From IMG/VR virus record IMGVR_UViG_3300043331_000893, positions 1-36,785 of that record: 36,785 bases of DNA; one strand, 5' to 3'. Both the position numbers and the translations under genes were made by a program. Source of the DNA: a virus. This document shows, piece after piece, positions 7,701 through 14,659 of the stretch. A model generated the notes under the pieces. The model was given only the letters and a program-made list of their open reading frames with translations. It searched no databases and was not told the origin of the DNA. How positions within the stretch are numbered: the first letter of the stretch is position 1; each line of letters opens with the position of its first letter.

Positions 7701-7921
7701 AACCCATTATCATCATCACATGCATTCTCGCCAACGGCACGTTCACCAGCCCGCGCGGGGAGTACGACAATTTCAAGCTCTGCAACTGGTATTCGGAGCA
7801 GTTCGAGGCGCACCTGTACCCAAAGGAAGAGGACCGGAAAGCCTTGTGCTGGTGCCATCGGCGGCCGGCCGCGCCCTTGCCGGAGCGGGCTGTCGACTAC
7901 GACAGAAAGGCGCCGCGATGA
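7697..7921 (+). CDS. Hypothetical early protein
   Basis: A 74-residue protein beginning with a hydrophobic strand (MKPIIIITCILANGTF) and containing CNWYSEQFEAH and CWCHRRP. ATGA overlaps at both ends tie it to its neighbours. The N-terminus could be a short beta strand or a weak signal. Not recognised. Confidence 0.65.
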   Translation: MKPIIIITCILANGTFTSPRGEYDNFKLCNWYSEQFEAHLYPKEEDRKALCWCHRRPAAPLPERAVDYDRKAPR

Positions 7922-8250
7922 AGCTCACGCTCAAATCAGTCACGGTCACGGTTGACGACCTCGCCGTTGATGTCGATCCGGAAGATCTGAGCGACGACGC
8001 CCTCATGCAGTGCGTCCACATCGCGCAAGATCGCGGGCTAATGACCGCTTCGGCTGGCGATCTGCGCATTACGCTTGAACGGGTTTACTCGTCACTAATT
8101 CGAGGCGACCACGTCATGGCAATGGCGCAACTCGCCCCCGCCATGCACGCCGAGTCGTCGTCGCGCGTGATCAAGCAAGTCCTTTATGAGAAGAAGCTCG
8201 CCGCTAGCGCCAACGGCCACGCTGCGCCACACCGGGAGGCGCAAAAGTGA
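7918..8250 (+). CDS. Hypothetical early protein
   Basis: A 110-residue protein starting at the ATGA overlap (an upstream in-frame extension lies wholly inside the HNH gene and its successor and is rejected). It has a beta-rich N-terminus (KLTLKSVTVTVDDLAVDV) followed by an acidic then helical region and a Lys/Ala tail. Not recognised. Confidence 0.7.
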   Translation: MKLTLKSVTVTVDDLAVDVDPEDLSDDALMQCVHIAQDRGLMTASAGDLRITLERVYSSLIRGDHVMAMAQLAPAMHAESSSRVIKQVLYEKKLAASANGHAAPHREAQK

Positions 8251-8567
8251 ATCTCCCCGGCGGCGAGGACGTTCTCGACCACGCAACCGGCGATGTCTAC
8301 GACTATTGGCAGCGCGCCGTCGCCGCTCGGGATGGCTCTGTCCCCATGCTATGGCGGGACGCCCCGGTCGAGATCAAAGTGCAATGGCTGCGCCCGATGC
8401 GAGAATTCGCCGAGCGCATCGCCCTCGGCACGGTCGTCGACGCCGCCGAAACCCTCAGCACCTATGACGGCTGCCAGGGCGGCGCATACCGCGCGGCAAT
8501 GCTTCGCTATGCCCGCGAGGAATTGGCGCTGGAACCCGACCAGCTCACACAAGGAATTGCCCCATGA
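8247..8567 (+). CDS. Hypothetical early protein
   Basis: A 106-residue protein with a GTG start overlapping the preceding stop (GTGA). It includes GGEDVLDHATGDVYDYWQRA and a helical middle (LRPMREFAERIALGTVVDAAETL). Ends in an ATGA overlap with the next gene. Not recognised. Confidence 0.7.
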   Translation: MNLPGGEDVLDHATGDVYDYWQRAVAARDGSVPMLWRDAPVEIKVQWLRPMREFAERIALGTVVDAAETLSTYDGCQGGAYRAAMLRYAREELALEPDQLTQGIAP

Positions 8568-8893
8568 CCCCATTCGAAAAGCTGCTCGCCGATGTCATCC
8601 CGGAATACGATTCGACGGAGGCGACCATTGCCGCCATTCTGGATGCGATGAAGGATCGCAGAATCACCGTCATCGCATCTGATGATGTGGTCAGGTTCAA
8701 AGTCACCTATCCGTGCGCTGGCGATCCGCGCGATGCCGCCGAAGACTTCGCCGAAAAATTCCGTGGCTTCATCCTCGAAAACAACATGGTGAAGGCTGTT
8801 GCGGCGATGGACCGAAGCGCTTTCACCATGTTCGCCGACCTGATTCTGCCAGGCTACGCCAAGCAAGCCCGCGAACAACAGGGCCAAGCGTAG
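8564..8893 (+). CDS. Hypothetical early protein
   Basis: A 109-residue, mainly helical acidic protein (TPFEKLLADVIPEYDSTEA at the start, then a predicted beta hairpin around RITVIASDDVVRFKV). ATGA overlap upstream, 4-base gap downstream. Not recognised. Confidence 0.7.
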   Translation: MTPFEKLLADVIPEYDSTEATIAAILDAMKDRRITVIASDDVVRFKVTYPCAGDPRDAAEDFAEKFRGFILENNMVKAVAAMDRSAFTMFADLILPGYAKQAREQQGQA

Positions 8894-8897
8894 CCCC

Positions 8898-9167
8898 ATG
8901 CCCACCACGTTCGGTATCCGTCTCGTGTCCTGCCCGCTCTGCGGGTCGACCCTCTATCGCGCATCGGGGATCGTCGGCGGGCCGACGATGATCTACCAGC
9001 CCCGTGCCGGCTTCGATTTCTCATGGAAGCATTTCCCGCGCGGGCTCGGCGAATATCACGAGGCGACGCGCTTCCGCGCCGATGTCTGCCGCAATTGCGG
9101 CGATCCGCTCGCCGAGCTGTTCGAGCCGGCGATCCGTTTCATCAAAAACCGTGAGGTCGGAAGATAA
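8898..9167 (+). CDS. Two-CxxC zinc-ribbon-like protein
   Basis: An 89-residue protein with Cys pairs at residues 12/15 (CPLC) and 64/67 (CRNC), the layout of a zinc ribbon with a 48-residue insert. The TAA stop overlaps the next ATG (TAATG). A structural zinc site is likely; whether it binds DNA, RNA or a protein partner is unknown. Confidence 0.7.
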   Translation: MPTTFGIRLVSCPLCGSTLYRASGIVGGPTMIYQPRAGFDFSWKHFPRGLGEYHEATRFRADVCRNCGDPLAELFEPAIRFIKNREVGR

Positions 9168-9505
9168 TGGCTAACGTCTCAGTGAGAATGCTCACGCAGT
9201 CCAGCAAATGGGATCAGTCGATCGAGCACCGCGGAATGTCGAAAGAAACGCTCGACGCGCTCGACAAGCTGGATCGGCATGGCAGTCTTTTCCGCATGTG
9301 GGGCGGGGCGTGGACCTATTCTGGATGTGCGCTGAAGACAATCCGCAAGGGCGAGTTTGCGGCTTATGAGGTGCCGGTCTGGTCCGTCACGACGCCGGTG
9401 ATTCGCACGCTCATCGCGCGCGGGCGGGCCCGTTGCGCAGCAAACGGTGCCGATGTCGTGGAGTATGTTCCGCGCGGTGAGGCAGACGTTACAGAATCAG
9501 CATAA
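9167..9505 (+). CDS. Hypothetical early protein
   Basis: A 112-residue basic protein with RHGSLFRMWGGAWTYSGCAL in the middle and a VPVWSVTTPVIRTLIARGRA helix; the reduced core looks small and globular. It joins the preceding gene by TAATG. Not recognised. Confidence 0.65.
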   Translation: MANVSVRMLTQSSKWDQSIEHRGMSKETLDALDKLDRHGSLFRMWGGAWTYSGCALKTIRKGEFAAYEVPVWSVTTPVIRTLIARGRARCAANGADVVEYVPRGEADVTESA

Positions 9506-9538
9506 ACGGGAAGACATGCGCCATGATGGAGCGGCCGG

Positions 9539-9880
9539 ATGTCTCATCTCCCGAAAGCCTTCGGCGGCCTCGTTTATGGCGTCGAGGCTCTGCAGCGGGC
9601 GCTTGCGCGCAACGGGTATAACTATGACGGCTTCCGGCTGCTGATCCCGTCCGCGCTCGGCGCCGAAGTGGAAAACGAAATGCTCGGGATGCCCGTCGAA
9701 ATGTGGGCACCCTATACCGAGGGAATCAGGATCTACGCGGACGGCTATCTGAAGCAGATGATTCTGTGCGATTCGATCTGGGTCGGCTGGAAGACCCGCT
9801 CAACGAAGGGGAAAACCGATGTCAAGTCACGTAGCGCGGCAGGCAACCGCTCACACCTCCCCCGCCGTAACGCCCAATGA
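9539..9880 (+). CDS. Hypothetical early protein
   Basis: A 113-residue ORF with GGAG 8 bases before the ATG. The first about 85 residues look well formed (GFRLLIPSALGAEVENEMLG, then VEMWAPYTEGIRIYADGY). The Arg/Ser/Lys-rich last 25 residues overlap the next gene by 62 bases, which is long for this operon, so the C-terminus may be affected by the same sequence disturbance seen just downstream. Not recognised. Confidence 0.6.
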   Translation: MSHLPKAFGGLVYGVEALQRALARNGYNYDGFRLLIPSALGAEVENEMLGMPVEMWAPYTEGIRIYADGYLKQMILCDSIWVGWKTRSTKGKTDVKSRSAAGNRSHLPRRNAQ

Positions 9881-10076
9881 CAGCGCGGACCTGCCGGGCG
9901 GGCGTTCGCGCTTTACATCGGCGTGGCGGGCAACCTGCACTATCAGGACGGCGCCGGCGTCGAGCGCGCCGCGACCGCAGTCATCGCCGGGACTGTTCCC
10001 CTGCGAGGTGAAACGGGTCTACTCCACCGGCACCACCGCGACCGGCATCCTCGCCCTTTACACCAAGGGCAGCTGA
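9819..10076 (+). CDS. Small phage decoration/spike-like protein with two compensating frameshifts
   Basis: The frame starts MSSHVARQ...TPNDSADLPGG and ends CEVKRVYSTGTTATGILALY, both typical of a small widespread phage family (AG/TGTTAT..VALY type, often near head genes). The middle, however, reads as family sequence in another frame: ALYIGVAGNLHYQDGAG to VIAGTVP at 9908-10000. One base appears to be missing near 9906-9908 and one extra C present in the C4 run 9998-10001, and the two cancel. GGGGAAAACCG provides a ribosome site. Either the assembly has two errors or the gene really carries paired frameshifts, in which case the 30-residue core is altered. Confidence 0.6.
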   Translation: MSSHVARQATAHTSPAVTPNDSADLPGGRSRFTSAWRATCTIRTAPASSAPRPQSSPGLFPCEVKRVYSTGTTATGILALYTKGS

Positions 10077-10077
10077 C

Positions 10078-10251
10078 ATGCTGGACGCCATCGCCATCTG
10101 GCTGATCGTCGGCATCGTCGTCGCCGAGATCACCTATCAGTTCACCAAGCGGAAGCGGCCGAATTTACGCCGCAAGCGCGACTATGCCTTGGTGGTGATT
10201 CTATGGCCGCTGTTCATTGCGAATGCGGTTTACACCGCTTTCCAAAGATAA
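10078..10251 (+). CDS. 57-residue two-TM protein
   Basis: An ATG one base past the preceding stop opens a 57-residue ORF with two hydrophobic helices (about residues 3-19, AIAIWLIVGIVVAEITY, and 38-54, ALVVILWPLFIANAVY) separated by a very basic loop (KRKRPNLRRKR). This is a hairpin membrane protein with a positive cytoplasmic loop. It closes the early operon and is followed at once by a hairpin terminator. It could be a holin-like, antiholin-like or superinfection-related protein, but nothing in the sequence decides this. Confidence 0.65.
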   Translation: MLDAIAIWLIVGIVVAEITYQFTKRKRPNLRRKRDYALVVILWPLFIANAVYTAFQR

Positions 10252-10280
10252 AGCCGGCGGGAGGTTATCCGACCGGCTTT
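10252..10280 (+). terminator. Candidate early-operon terminator
   Basis: AGCCGG (10252-10257) pairs with CCGGCT (10273-10278), with further possible GG/CC pairs inside, followed by TTT. A second small stem (AGAC / GTCT) followed by TTTT lies just downstream at about 10285-10301. Both come directly after the last early gene. Confidence 0.5.
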
Positions 10281-10370
10281 ATACAGACTTTGTGTCTTTT
10301 TGGTACTATTCGCCGTGAAGGGCAGGGGCTATAGTCCGCATCGCATTGAAAACAGAAGGGACACTAACAG

Positions 10371-11441
10371 ATGAAAACAAAACTGGCAATTGCGCTGCTT
10401 GCCGCACTGGCTGCGGGACCTGCGTTCGCCGCGGATGTGTACCATCACGACGGCGGGCTGAAGGATGATAGCCCCGGCTATTCGGGCGAGCGGCGAGCGG
10501 ACCATTCCGGTCTCTATATCACCGGCGACCTCGGCATCGCATCCGGCGACCGCAGCACCACCGTCAGGAACAATCGCGCCATCGATCTGGATGTGACCGA
10601 CCCGGCGTATACGGCTGTCCTGGACGGCGCGGACGGCTCAGCACCTAACGGCGTTATTTCCGATGCCGAACGGGAGGCTGCATCAGCGTTCCTGGACACG
10701 TTCAACGTCCCGCACACGATCACCGAAGACAGCCTCAACATTCCGCTGATTGCCGACCGGCTCGGAATCGGGAATGATAGTGATTTCGACGCGACCGCTT
10801 TCGGCGCGGAACTCAGCTATCTGTGGCAGCTTCCCGGCCGCCGTCTCGGCCTCGAGCTCGGCGTCGGCGCGACGTTCTATCAGAACAGCGAGACCGGCAT
10901 CGCTTACACCGGCCAGAACGGCGCATTCGTCGGCGGCACGGCTGCGGCAGACGCGGCAGTCGGCGGCGTCCCGCTCTGCACTGGCATCGGAACCTGCGCT
11001 GGCGATCCATCGATCCCGCAATCCGGATTCGCCAAGGTCGAGCGCAATTTCGACATCGACCTCATCGGTCGGCTGCATTATTTCGTCACTCGCGATCTGT
11101 CGCTGAGCGGCGGCGGCGGCATCTCGTTTGCGCGCGCCGACATATCCGGCGGCACGTTCGACGACACTGGCGCTTTCGGTGGGCTCAACACACGCTTCAG
11201 CGGCGACGAGTCCTCGATCGGCTACGTGCTCAACGCTGGCGTGAACTGGTGGGTTGCGGACTATATCCGTCTGTCGGCTGAGTACAGCTTCAAGCACCAC
11301 GAGTTCAGCGGCGGCGGCTCGGCAGCAGACAATCTCAATCTCGCCCCCGGCGTCGATCTCAACGGCTCTGCCAATACCAAGGTGGACGTTGAGGACGACA
11401 TCCACGCCATCAAGGGCCGGATCGGCATCATACTGAACTAA
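10371..11441 (+). CDS. Outer-membrane beta-barrel protein (Omp25-like), phage cargo
   Basis: This 356-residue protein has a classical signal peptide (basic MKTK, hydrophobic core, AFA cleavage site near residue 20) followed by a barrel with alternating strands. Examples are GLYITGDLGIASG, LGLELGVGATFY, FDIDLIGRLHYFVTRDL, IGYVLNAGVNWWVADYIRLSAEYSFKHH and a C-terminal strand ending IKGRIGIILN. This is the layout of alphaproteobacterial Omp25-like or porin-like surface proteins. AGAAGGGACA precedes the start. It stands alone between terminators, so it is probably transcribed independently, as is typical of lysogenic-conversion genes. A role in altering the host surface or blocking superinfection is inference. 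Confidence 0.85.
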   Translation: MKTKLAIALLAALAAGPAFAADVYHHDGGLKDDSPGYSGERRADHSGLYITGDLGIASGDRSTTVRNNRAIDLDVTDPAYTAVLDGADGSAPNGVISDAEREAASAFLDTFNVPHTITEDSLNIPLIADRLGIGNDSDFDATAFGAELSYLWQLPGRRLGLELGVGATFYQNSETGIAYTGQNGAFVGGTAAADAAVGGVPLCTGIGTCAGDPSIPQSGFAKVERNFDIDLIGRLHYFVTRDLSLSGGGGISFARADISGGTFDDTGAFGGLNTRFSGDESSIGYVLNAGVNWWVADYIRLSAEYSFKHHEFSGGGSAADNLNLAPGVDLNGSANTKVDVEDDIHAIKGRIGIILN

Positions 11442-11496
11442 GCGTTTTGACAGCCGGGAAAGACCGGCACCCTCTAGTGCCCATAGAAACTGACAC

Positions 11497-11526
11497 CCCG
11501 CGGAAGGCTGCCTTCCGCGGGTTTTT
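11497..11526 (+). terminator. Terminator of the outer-membrane protein gene
   Basis: A perfect 11-bp stem, CCCGCGGAAGG / CCTTCCGCGGG, with a 3-nt loop is followed by TTTTT. It lies 55 bases past the stop codon. Confidence 0.92.
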
Positions 11527-11532
11527 CATTGC

Positions 11533-11561
11533 TTGACGCCCGCACGAATCCGCGTCATAAA
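11533..11561 (+). promoter_or_regulatory. Sigma-70-type promoter for the candidate RNA
   Basis: TTGACG (11533-11538) and CATAAA (11556-11561) with a 17-base spacer (or TCATAA with 16) lie right after the preceding terminator. The predicted start is near 11567-11569. No ribosome site and ORF of reasonable length follow. Confidence 0.6.
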
Positions 11562-11566
11562 AGCGC

Positions 11567-11803
11567 AGGGATTCCGCTCATATTGAGCGAACGAGTTCTG
11601 ACGGCGGCGTCTTAAGCGGAAAGCAAGGAGGGCCTAGACTGCTTGCTGGATGTGACGCTAGCGGTGAAGTGGAGTAGAGCGCGGCCTAGAACCTGAAACG
11701 GACCGCGGCGAAGCTGGGGGATAGAGTCAGGGTGAACCCCCTGCCGTCAGGAGGCCATAAACAAACAACCCGCCGAGAGTGATCTCGGCGGGTTGTTTGC
11801 GTC
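11567..11803 (+). ncRNA. Candidate structured non-coding RNA, about 235 nt
   Basis: The stretch between a promoter and a perfect terminator has no credible ORF but many mutually compatible stems. CGCTCA/TGAGCG (11575-11580 with 11584-11589) forms a first hairpin. GGCGTC/GACGCT (11606-11611 with 11654-11659) encloses AGCAAG/CTTGCT (11622-11627 with 11642-11647). CGCGG/CCGCG (11680-11684 with 11703-11707) and CAGGG/CCCTG (11728-11732 with 11739-11743) follow. The octamer GGCCTAGA occurs twice, at 11631 and 11683, first in an apical loop. TTCCGC (11572-11577) could alternatively pair with GCGGAA (11616-11621), so two conformations are possible. I do not recognise a known RNA family. Confidence 0.6.
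11762..11803 (+). terminator. Strong terminator ending the candidate RNA
   Basis: A perfect 17-bp stem (11762-11778 with 11783-11799) closed by a GTGA tetraloop; the inner part is GC-rich (CCCGCCGAGA / TCTCGGCGGG) and the outer part is A-rich on the left and T-rich on the right (TTGTTTG). By symmetry it may work in both directions. Confidence 0.85.
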
Positions 11804-12094
11804 TATTCGGATAACGTAGGCCTCACAGGTCCGCCGCCTCATTGCTGGCCATATTCCCCGCACCAGCAATGTCCGGGACCAGCTAAAGTATTATATAATT
11901 AGGGTGAAATTGTCTGTCGCCTTTTGGCCACATTAACCCGTTCATCTATGGTTAATGCGTCGCGCTCAAAGGCCCCCGTCCGCCGACATCCGGGACCTGA
12001 AAGTGCCGGTCTCCCCGCTGACTGGACCGATAAATCGCAGGCATATGTTTGGGGGTCGTGCCGTTGTCCGGCGTTATAAGGCGCGACCCCTTAT
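11804..12094. other. Gene-free stretch between the RNA and the late operon end
   Basis: No credible gene. It contains a 9-bp inverted repeat CATTGCTGG / CCAGCAATG (11840-11848, 11863-11871), an AT-rich patch (11886-11905, including TATATAAT) and an 8-bp inverted repeat CATTAACC / GGTTAATG (11931-11938, 11950-11957). A GGGGTCG / CGACCCC stem (12052-12058, 12084-12090) followed by TTATTT abuts the stop of the minus-strand gene and may terminate rightward transcription. None of these has a clear function otherwise. Confidence 0.4.
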
Positions 12095-12478
12095 TTACCT
12101 TCGATCCGTCTTGCCATGCCTGTTCACGTCCGGCCGCAAGAGCGCAATCGGCGATTCCTCCCGCCCGCTCGGCAGCAGAAACGGATCGAAGCACCGCCAT
12201 TCCGAGCTCGCGTTCACCGCTTCCGTTTGCAGGCACCATTCGAACATATCGCGCCGATGCCAGCCCGGATAGCGATCACCCAGAATGCGGCTGCTGACGG
12301 AATCCACCTTGGTTTCAAGGGCGGCGATCCGGCCAAGGATGCCGATCCAGATCGCCGTGAACGTCCCGGCGACGCTGATCGCCGCCACGATGACGAGAAA
12401 GGCCTGGATCGCGGGTACGGAAAGGCGCGCCACAGAGACGCCGCCGCCATTGCTGTGTCCGTTGCCGTTCTCAGCCAT
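12095..12478 (-). CDS. Small single-TM protein of the lysis end
   Basis: A 127-residue protein with a Gly/Asn/Ser-rich N-terminal tail, one hydrophobic segment (about residues 24-47, AFLVIVAAISVAGTFTAIWI), a short coiled segment (RIAALETKVDSVSSRI) and a C-terminal part with RYPGWHRRDMFEWCLQTEAV. The layout resembles small phage membrane proteins found at the end of lysis cassettes, sometimes called holin-like, but one TM plus a long soluble tail does not prove holin function. It starts 8 bases inside the preceding gene and is the last gene of the late block. Confidence 0.75.
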   Translation of the reverse strand: MAENGNGHSNGGGVSVARLSVPAIQAFLVIVAAISVAGTFTAIWIGILGRIAALETKVDSVSSRILGDRYPGWHRRDMFEWCLQTEAVNASSEWRCFDPFLLPSGREESPIALLRPDVNRHGKTDRR

Positions 12479-12665
12479 CAGGCTTGTGCTTCGGCTTTTC
12501 GTTAAGGATCGGCGTGACCTCGCCCTTGTTCACGGCGATGATTGCGCCGGCGGCGGCGTTGTTCCACCTCGTGTCCTCATCGACCCCGAGGGTAATATCC
12601 TCGTGCCAGCGCTTTTTCATCATCGCGGCGACGGCGCGGACGTTGGCGTTGGTCGGGTCCATCAT
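12471..12665 (-). CDS. Small hypothetical lysis-region protein
   Basis: A 64-residue protein (starting MMDPTNANVRAVAAMMKKRW, ending in a Lys/Pro-rich tail) with no hydrophobic segment long enough for a membrane span; INNER region AAAGAIIAVNKGEVTP is only mildly hydrophobic. AAAGAG precedes the ATG. It overlaps the next gene by 8 bases. Not recognised. Confidence 0.65.
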   Translation of the reverse strand: MMDPTNANVRAVAAMMKKRWHEDITLGVDEDTRWNNAAAGAIIAVNKGEVTPILNEKPKHKPDG

Positions 12666-12718
12666 GGCAAAACTCTTTACCTAAGCGCGGCGCTAAGTTA
12701 ACGAAACGCCGTTTTTCC

Positions 12719-13018
12719 TTACATAACCGGCTCTCGGCAGCGCCTCACCAACTCGGCAAGTTCCTGTCCGGCCGCCCGTTTCCGGATAACATCGGCTCTC
12801 AGCCGGTCGATCCAGTCCGCCGTCTTGGACACCGTGACCGGGGCGGACGGCGGCTGGACACGCGCCTCGATATTGGCCAGTGTCCGGCCGGACGGTGCCG
12901 GACACTTCGAAGAGGTCAGATCAAGAACCGGGTCTGGCCCGCCGCCCCCCGTGCAGCCAGTCAGCCCAGCGATCATCAAACACGACGCCATCAGCGCCCG
13001 CATCAGTCTTGCGCTCAT
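12719..13018 (-). CDS. Rz1-like outer spanin lipoprotein
   Basis: I start this 99-residue protein at the ATG giving MSARLMRALM (GGGAGAG upstream). It has a short lipoprotein signal with a lipobox LTGC at about residues 19-22, then GGGGPDP and a Pro-containing extension (VQPPSAPV). It lies out of frame inside the end of the Rz-like gene, overlapping it by 98 bases and running past it, a known spanin arrangement. The product should be an outer-membrane lipoprotein that pairs with the inner-membrane spanin to fuse membranes at lysis. It is longer than lambda Rz1, with a helical Arg-rich tail. Confidence 0.82.
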   Translation of the reverse strand: MSARLMRALMASCLMIAGLTGCTGGGGPDPVLDLTSSKCPAPSGRTLANIEARVQPPSAPVTVSKTADWIDRLRADVIRKRAAGQELAELVRRCREPVM

Positions 13019-13262
13019 CGCGAAGCTCTCCCAATTCGCCGGCTTCCTTCGCCGCGGCAATCTCATGCGCCCGCTCAAGCTCGGCGAGCGCAGCTGTGGT
13101 TTTCTCTCCCGCCTCCCGCGCTGCATCCTTCAGCTTCTCGCGCTCGACCGCTTGCGCCGCTCGCTCCTCGACCCGGCCCTCATGCTTGATCCGTTCGATT
13201 CCGAAATAGACCCCGGATATCACCGCGAGCGCGATGCCGAGGTAAAGCAGGATCGGCGGCAT
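12921..13262 (-). CDS. Rz-like inner spanin
   Basis: A 113-residue protein with an N-terminal membrane anchor (about residues 3-20, PILLYLGIALAVISGVYF) followed by a long charged coiled-coil (EERAAQAVEREKLKDAAREA and onward), as in i-spanins. The start forms a TGATG junction with the endolysin stop. The Rz1-like gene is nested in its 3' end. Together they complete the lysis cassette of endolysin, Rz and Rz1. Confidence 0.82.
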   Translation of the reverse strand: MPPILLYLGIALAVISGVYFGIERIKHEGRVEERAAQAVEREKLKDAAREAGEKTTAALAELERAHEIAAAKEAGELGELRDERKTDAGADGVVFDDRWADWLHGGRRARPGS

Positions 13263-14611
13263 CACGAGCCCCCTTTCGTCCCGACGGGGCGAGACCAGCG
13301 TTCGAACCGCTCAGCAAGCGCCGCCCCATATTTCCGGTACAGGAAATAGGCTGCCAGCGCCGCGGCGATGGTCAGGGCGCTGGTGGATGCAAATTTTAGC
13401 AGCCCGGCGAGCCCCTGAATCGATGACTGCCAGGTCCCGGCATCCTTAGCGAGTGCGTTGAGCTGGTCGAACATGCCCGCCTGATTGAGCGCCGAGGCCC
13501 CCGCCCCGGTCGTCAGGAGCACCGCAGCGGCCTTGTCCTTGTCCGCCTGCGCCACGACGGGGTCGCCCGCCTTCCGGGCGCCAGCGACCCCCAGGGCCAC
13601 GTAGGATGGGGCAGGGAAGGGCTTAGCGTCCGATGCGAGAATTGCAGCCATGGTCTCCGGCGTGACGATGCCGTCCGCCGAGCGGCCGTTCTCGAGCTGG
13701 AAGTCCATCACCGCCGAGCGCGTCCGGGTGCCAAATACTCCGTCCGTGTCGAGCTTGCCCTCGGCGTAATTGAGCGCATTGAGCCGGACCTGCATCGTCT
13801 CGACCGCCTTGCTCTTCGGCGAGCCGTAGCGATAGGTGATGACATCGCTCTTCGGAGCCTTGGCGCCGAGCGCCGCCGCCCATTTCTTGAACCATGCGAT
13901 CCGCTCCGGTAGGCCATTGACCTGCCCCGTGGAAAACGGGTTGCCAGTGTTGATGCCGCGGCAGCACGCCTCGAAATTGCCGAGCAGCGCGATGGGATTG
14001 AGGTTGCCCGCCGATGGATGCTTGGTCCATGTCACCGCCGCCACCAGCGCCCAATGCTTCGGGTTTTCGATCTGCTTCGGATCGGAGCCGAACGGAATCC
14101 CCGTCACCTTCTCAAGGTATTTGTAAAATCCTTTGCTGGTAGCCTGGAGCGGTCCGCCGCCGCGGTAGTTGTAGCCGTCATCGTCGTTGGTGCCGTCGTC
14201 CTCATTGCCGAGGCGGAAGCCGTAATTGTAATCGAAGATCAATTCGCGATGCGCGGCGTGGTATTCGGCGAGATCGGAAATCCCATCGCGGTCCGCATCG
14301 TCGTTGATACCGTTGCCGTCCGGATCGTAAGCGCCCTTGACGCCCTTCAGCACCTTGGCCCCAACGCGGTAGCGCGTCGGGAAGATCTTCATCAGGGTCT
14401 TGGCTTGATATTTGTCGCTTTCGCGAACAACGGTCCCGCCGCCGGTCTCCTCGCAGACGTTCGCCATGAACGCCGCCATGATGCGCGGGTCCGCATCAAT
14501 GCCCGTCTCGGTGAAGATCGCCCCCGCCTCCGGCGAGGTGAACGCCTTCACGAAATCATCGGAGGCTTTCGGGCAGAGCTTTCTCAGCAACTCTTCGGTC
14601 AGCATGGCCAT
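13262..14611 (-). CDS. Endolysin: GH19-type domain with Ca-binding-like insert, peptidoglycan-binding domain and C-terminal TM
   Basis: The 449-residue protein opens with a chitinase-like GH19 lysozyme domain (about 1-250), with the catalytic Glu candidates in NVCEETGGG (54-55) and the NYRGGGPLQ motif (148-156). An insert at about 94-117 has the spacing of calcium-binding loops (DPDGNGINDDADRDGISD). A PG_binding_1 domain follows (about 262-325, with VETMQVRLNALNY and DGVFGTRTRSAVMDFQ). The C-terminus carries a hydrophobic helix (about 410-427) and a basic end. AGGG lies 8 bases before the ATG. It degrades peptidoglycan at lysis. The C-terminal anchor is unusual and suggests that it may associate with the inner membrane. 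Confidence 0.88.
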   Translation of the reverse strand: MAMLTEELLRKLCPKASDDFVKAFTSPEAGAIFTETGIDADPRIMAAFMANVCEETGGGTVVRESDKYQAKTLMKIFPTRYRVGAKVLKGVKGAYDPDGNGINDDADRDGISDLAEYHAAHRELIFDYNYGFRLGNEDDGTNDDDGYNYRGGGPLQATSKGFYKYLEKVTGIPFGSDPKQIENPKHWALVAAVTWTKHPSAGNLNPIALLGNFEACCRGINTGNPFSTGQVNGLPERIAWFKKWAAALGAKAPKSDVITYRYGSPKSKAVETMQVRLNALNYAEGKLDTDGVFGTRTRSAVMDFQLENGRSADGIVTPETMAAILASDAKPFPAPSYVALGVAGARKAGDPVVAQADKDKAAAVLLTTGAGASALNQAGMFDQLNALAKDAGTWQSSIQGLAGLLKFASTSALTIAAALAAYFLYRKYGAALAERFERWSRPVGTKGGS

Positions 14612-14659
14612 GGCGTCGACCCTGGATAAATCCGGACAGGGAACGCGAAACTAACCGCC

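Noticed and set aside
9481-9500. GACGTTACAG resembling part of the late repeat
   Set aside because: Lies within the end of an early coding gene on the other strand and shares only about 9 bases.
11886-11905. TATAAT-like boxes in the AT-rich patch
   Set aside because: No -35 at proper distance on either strand and no gene or RNA evident downstream.
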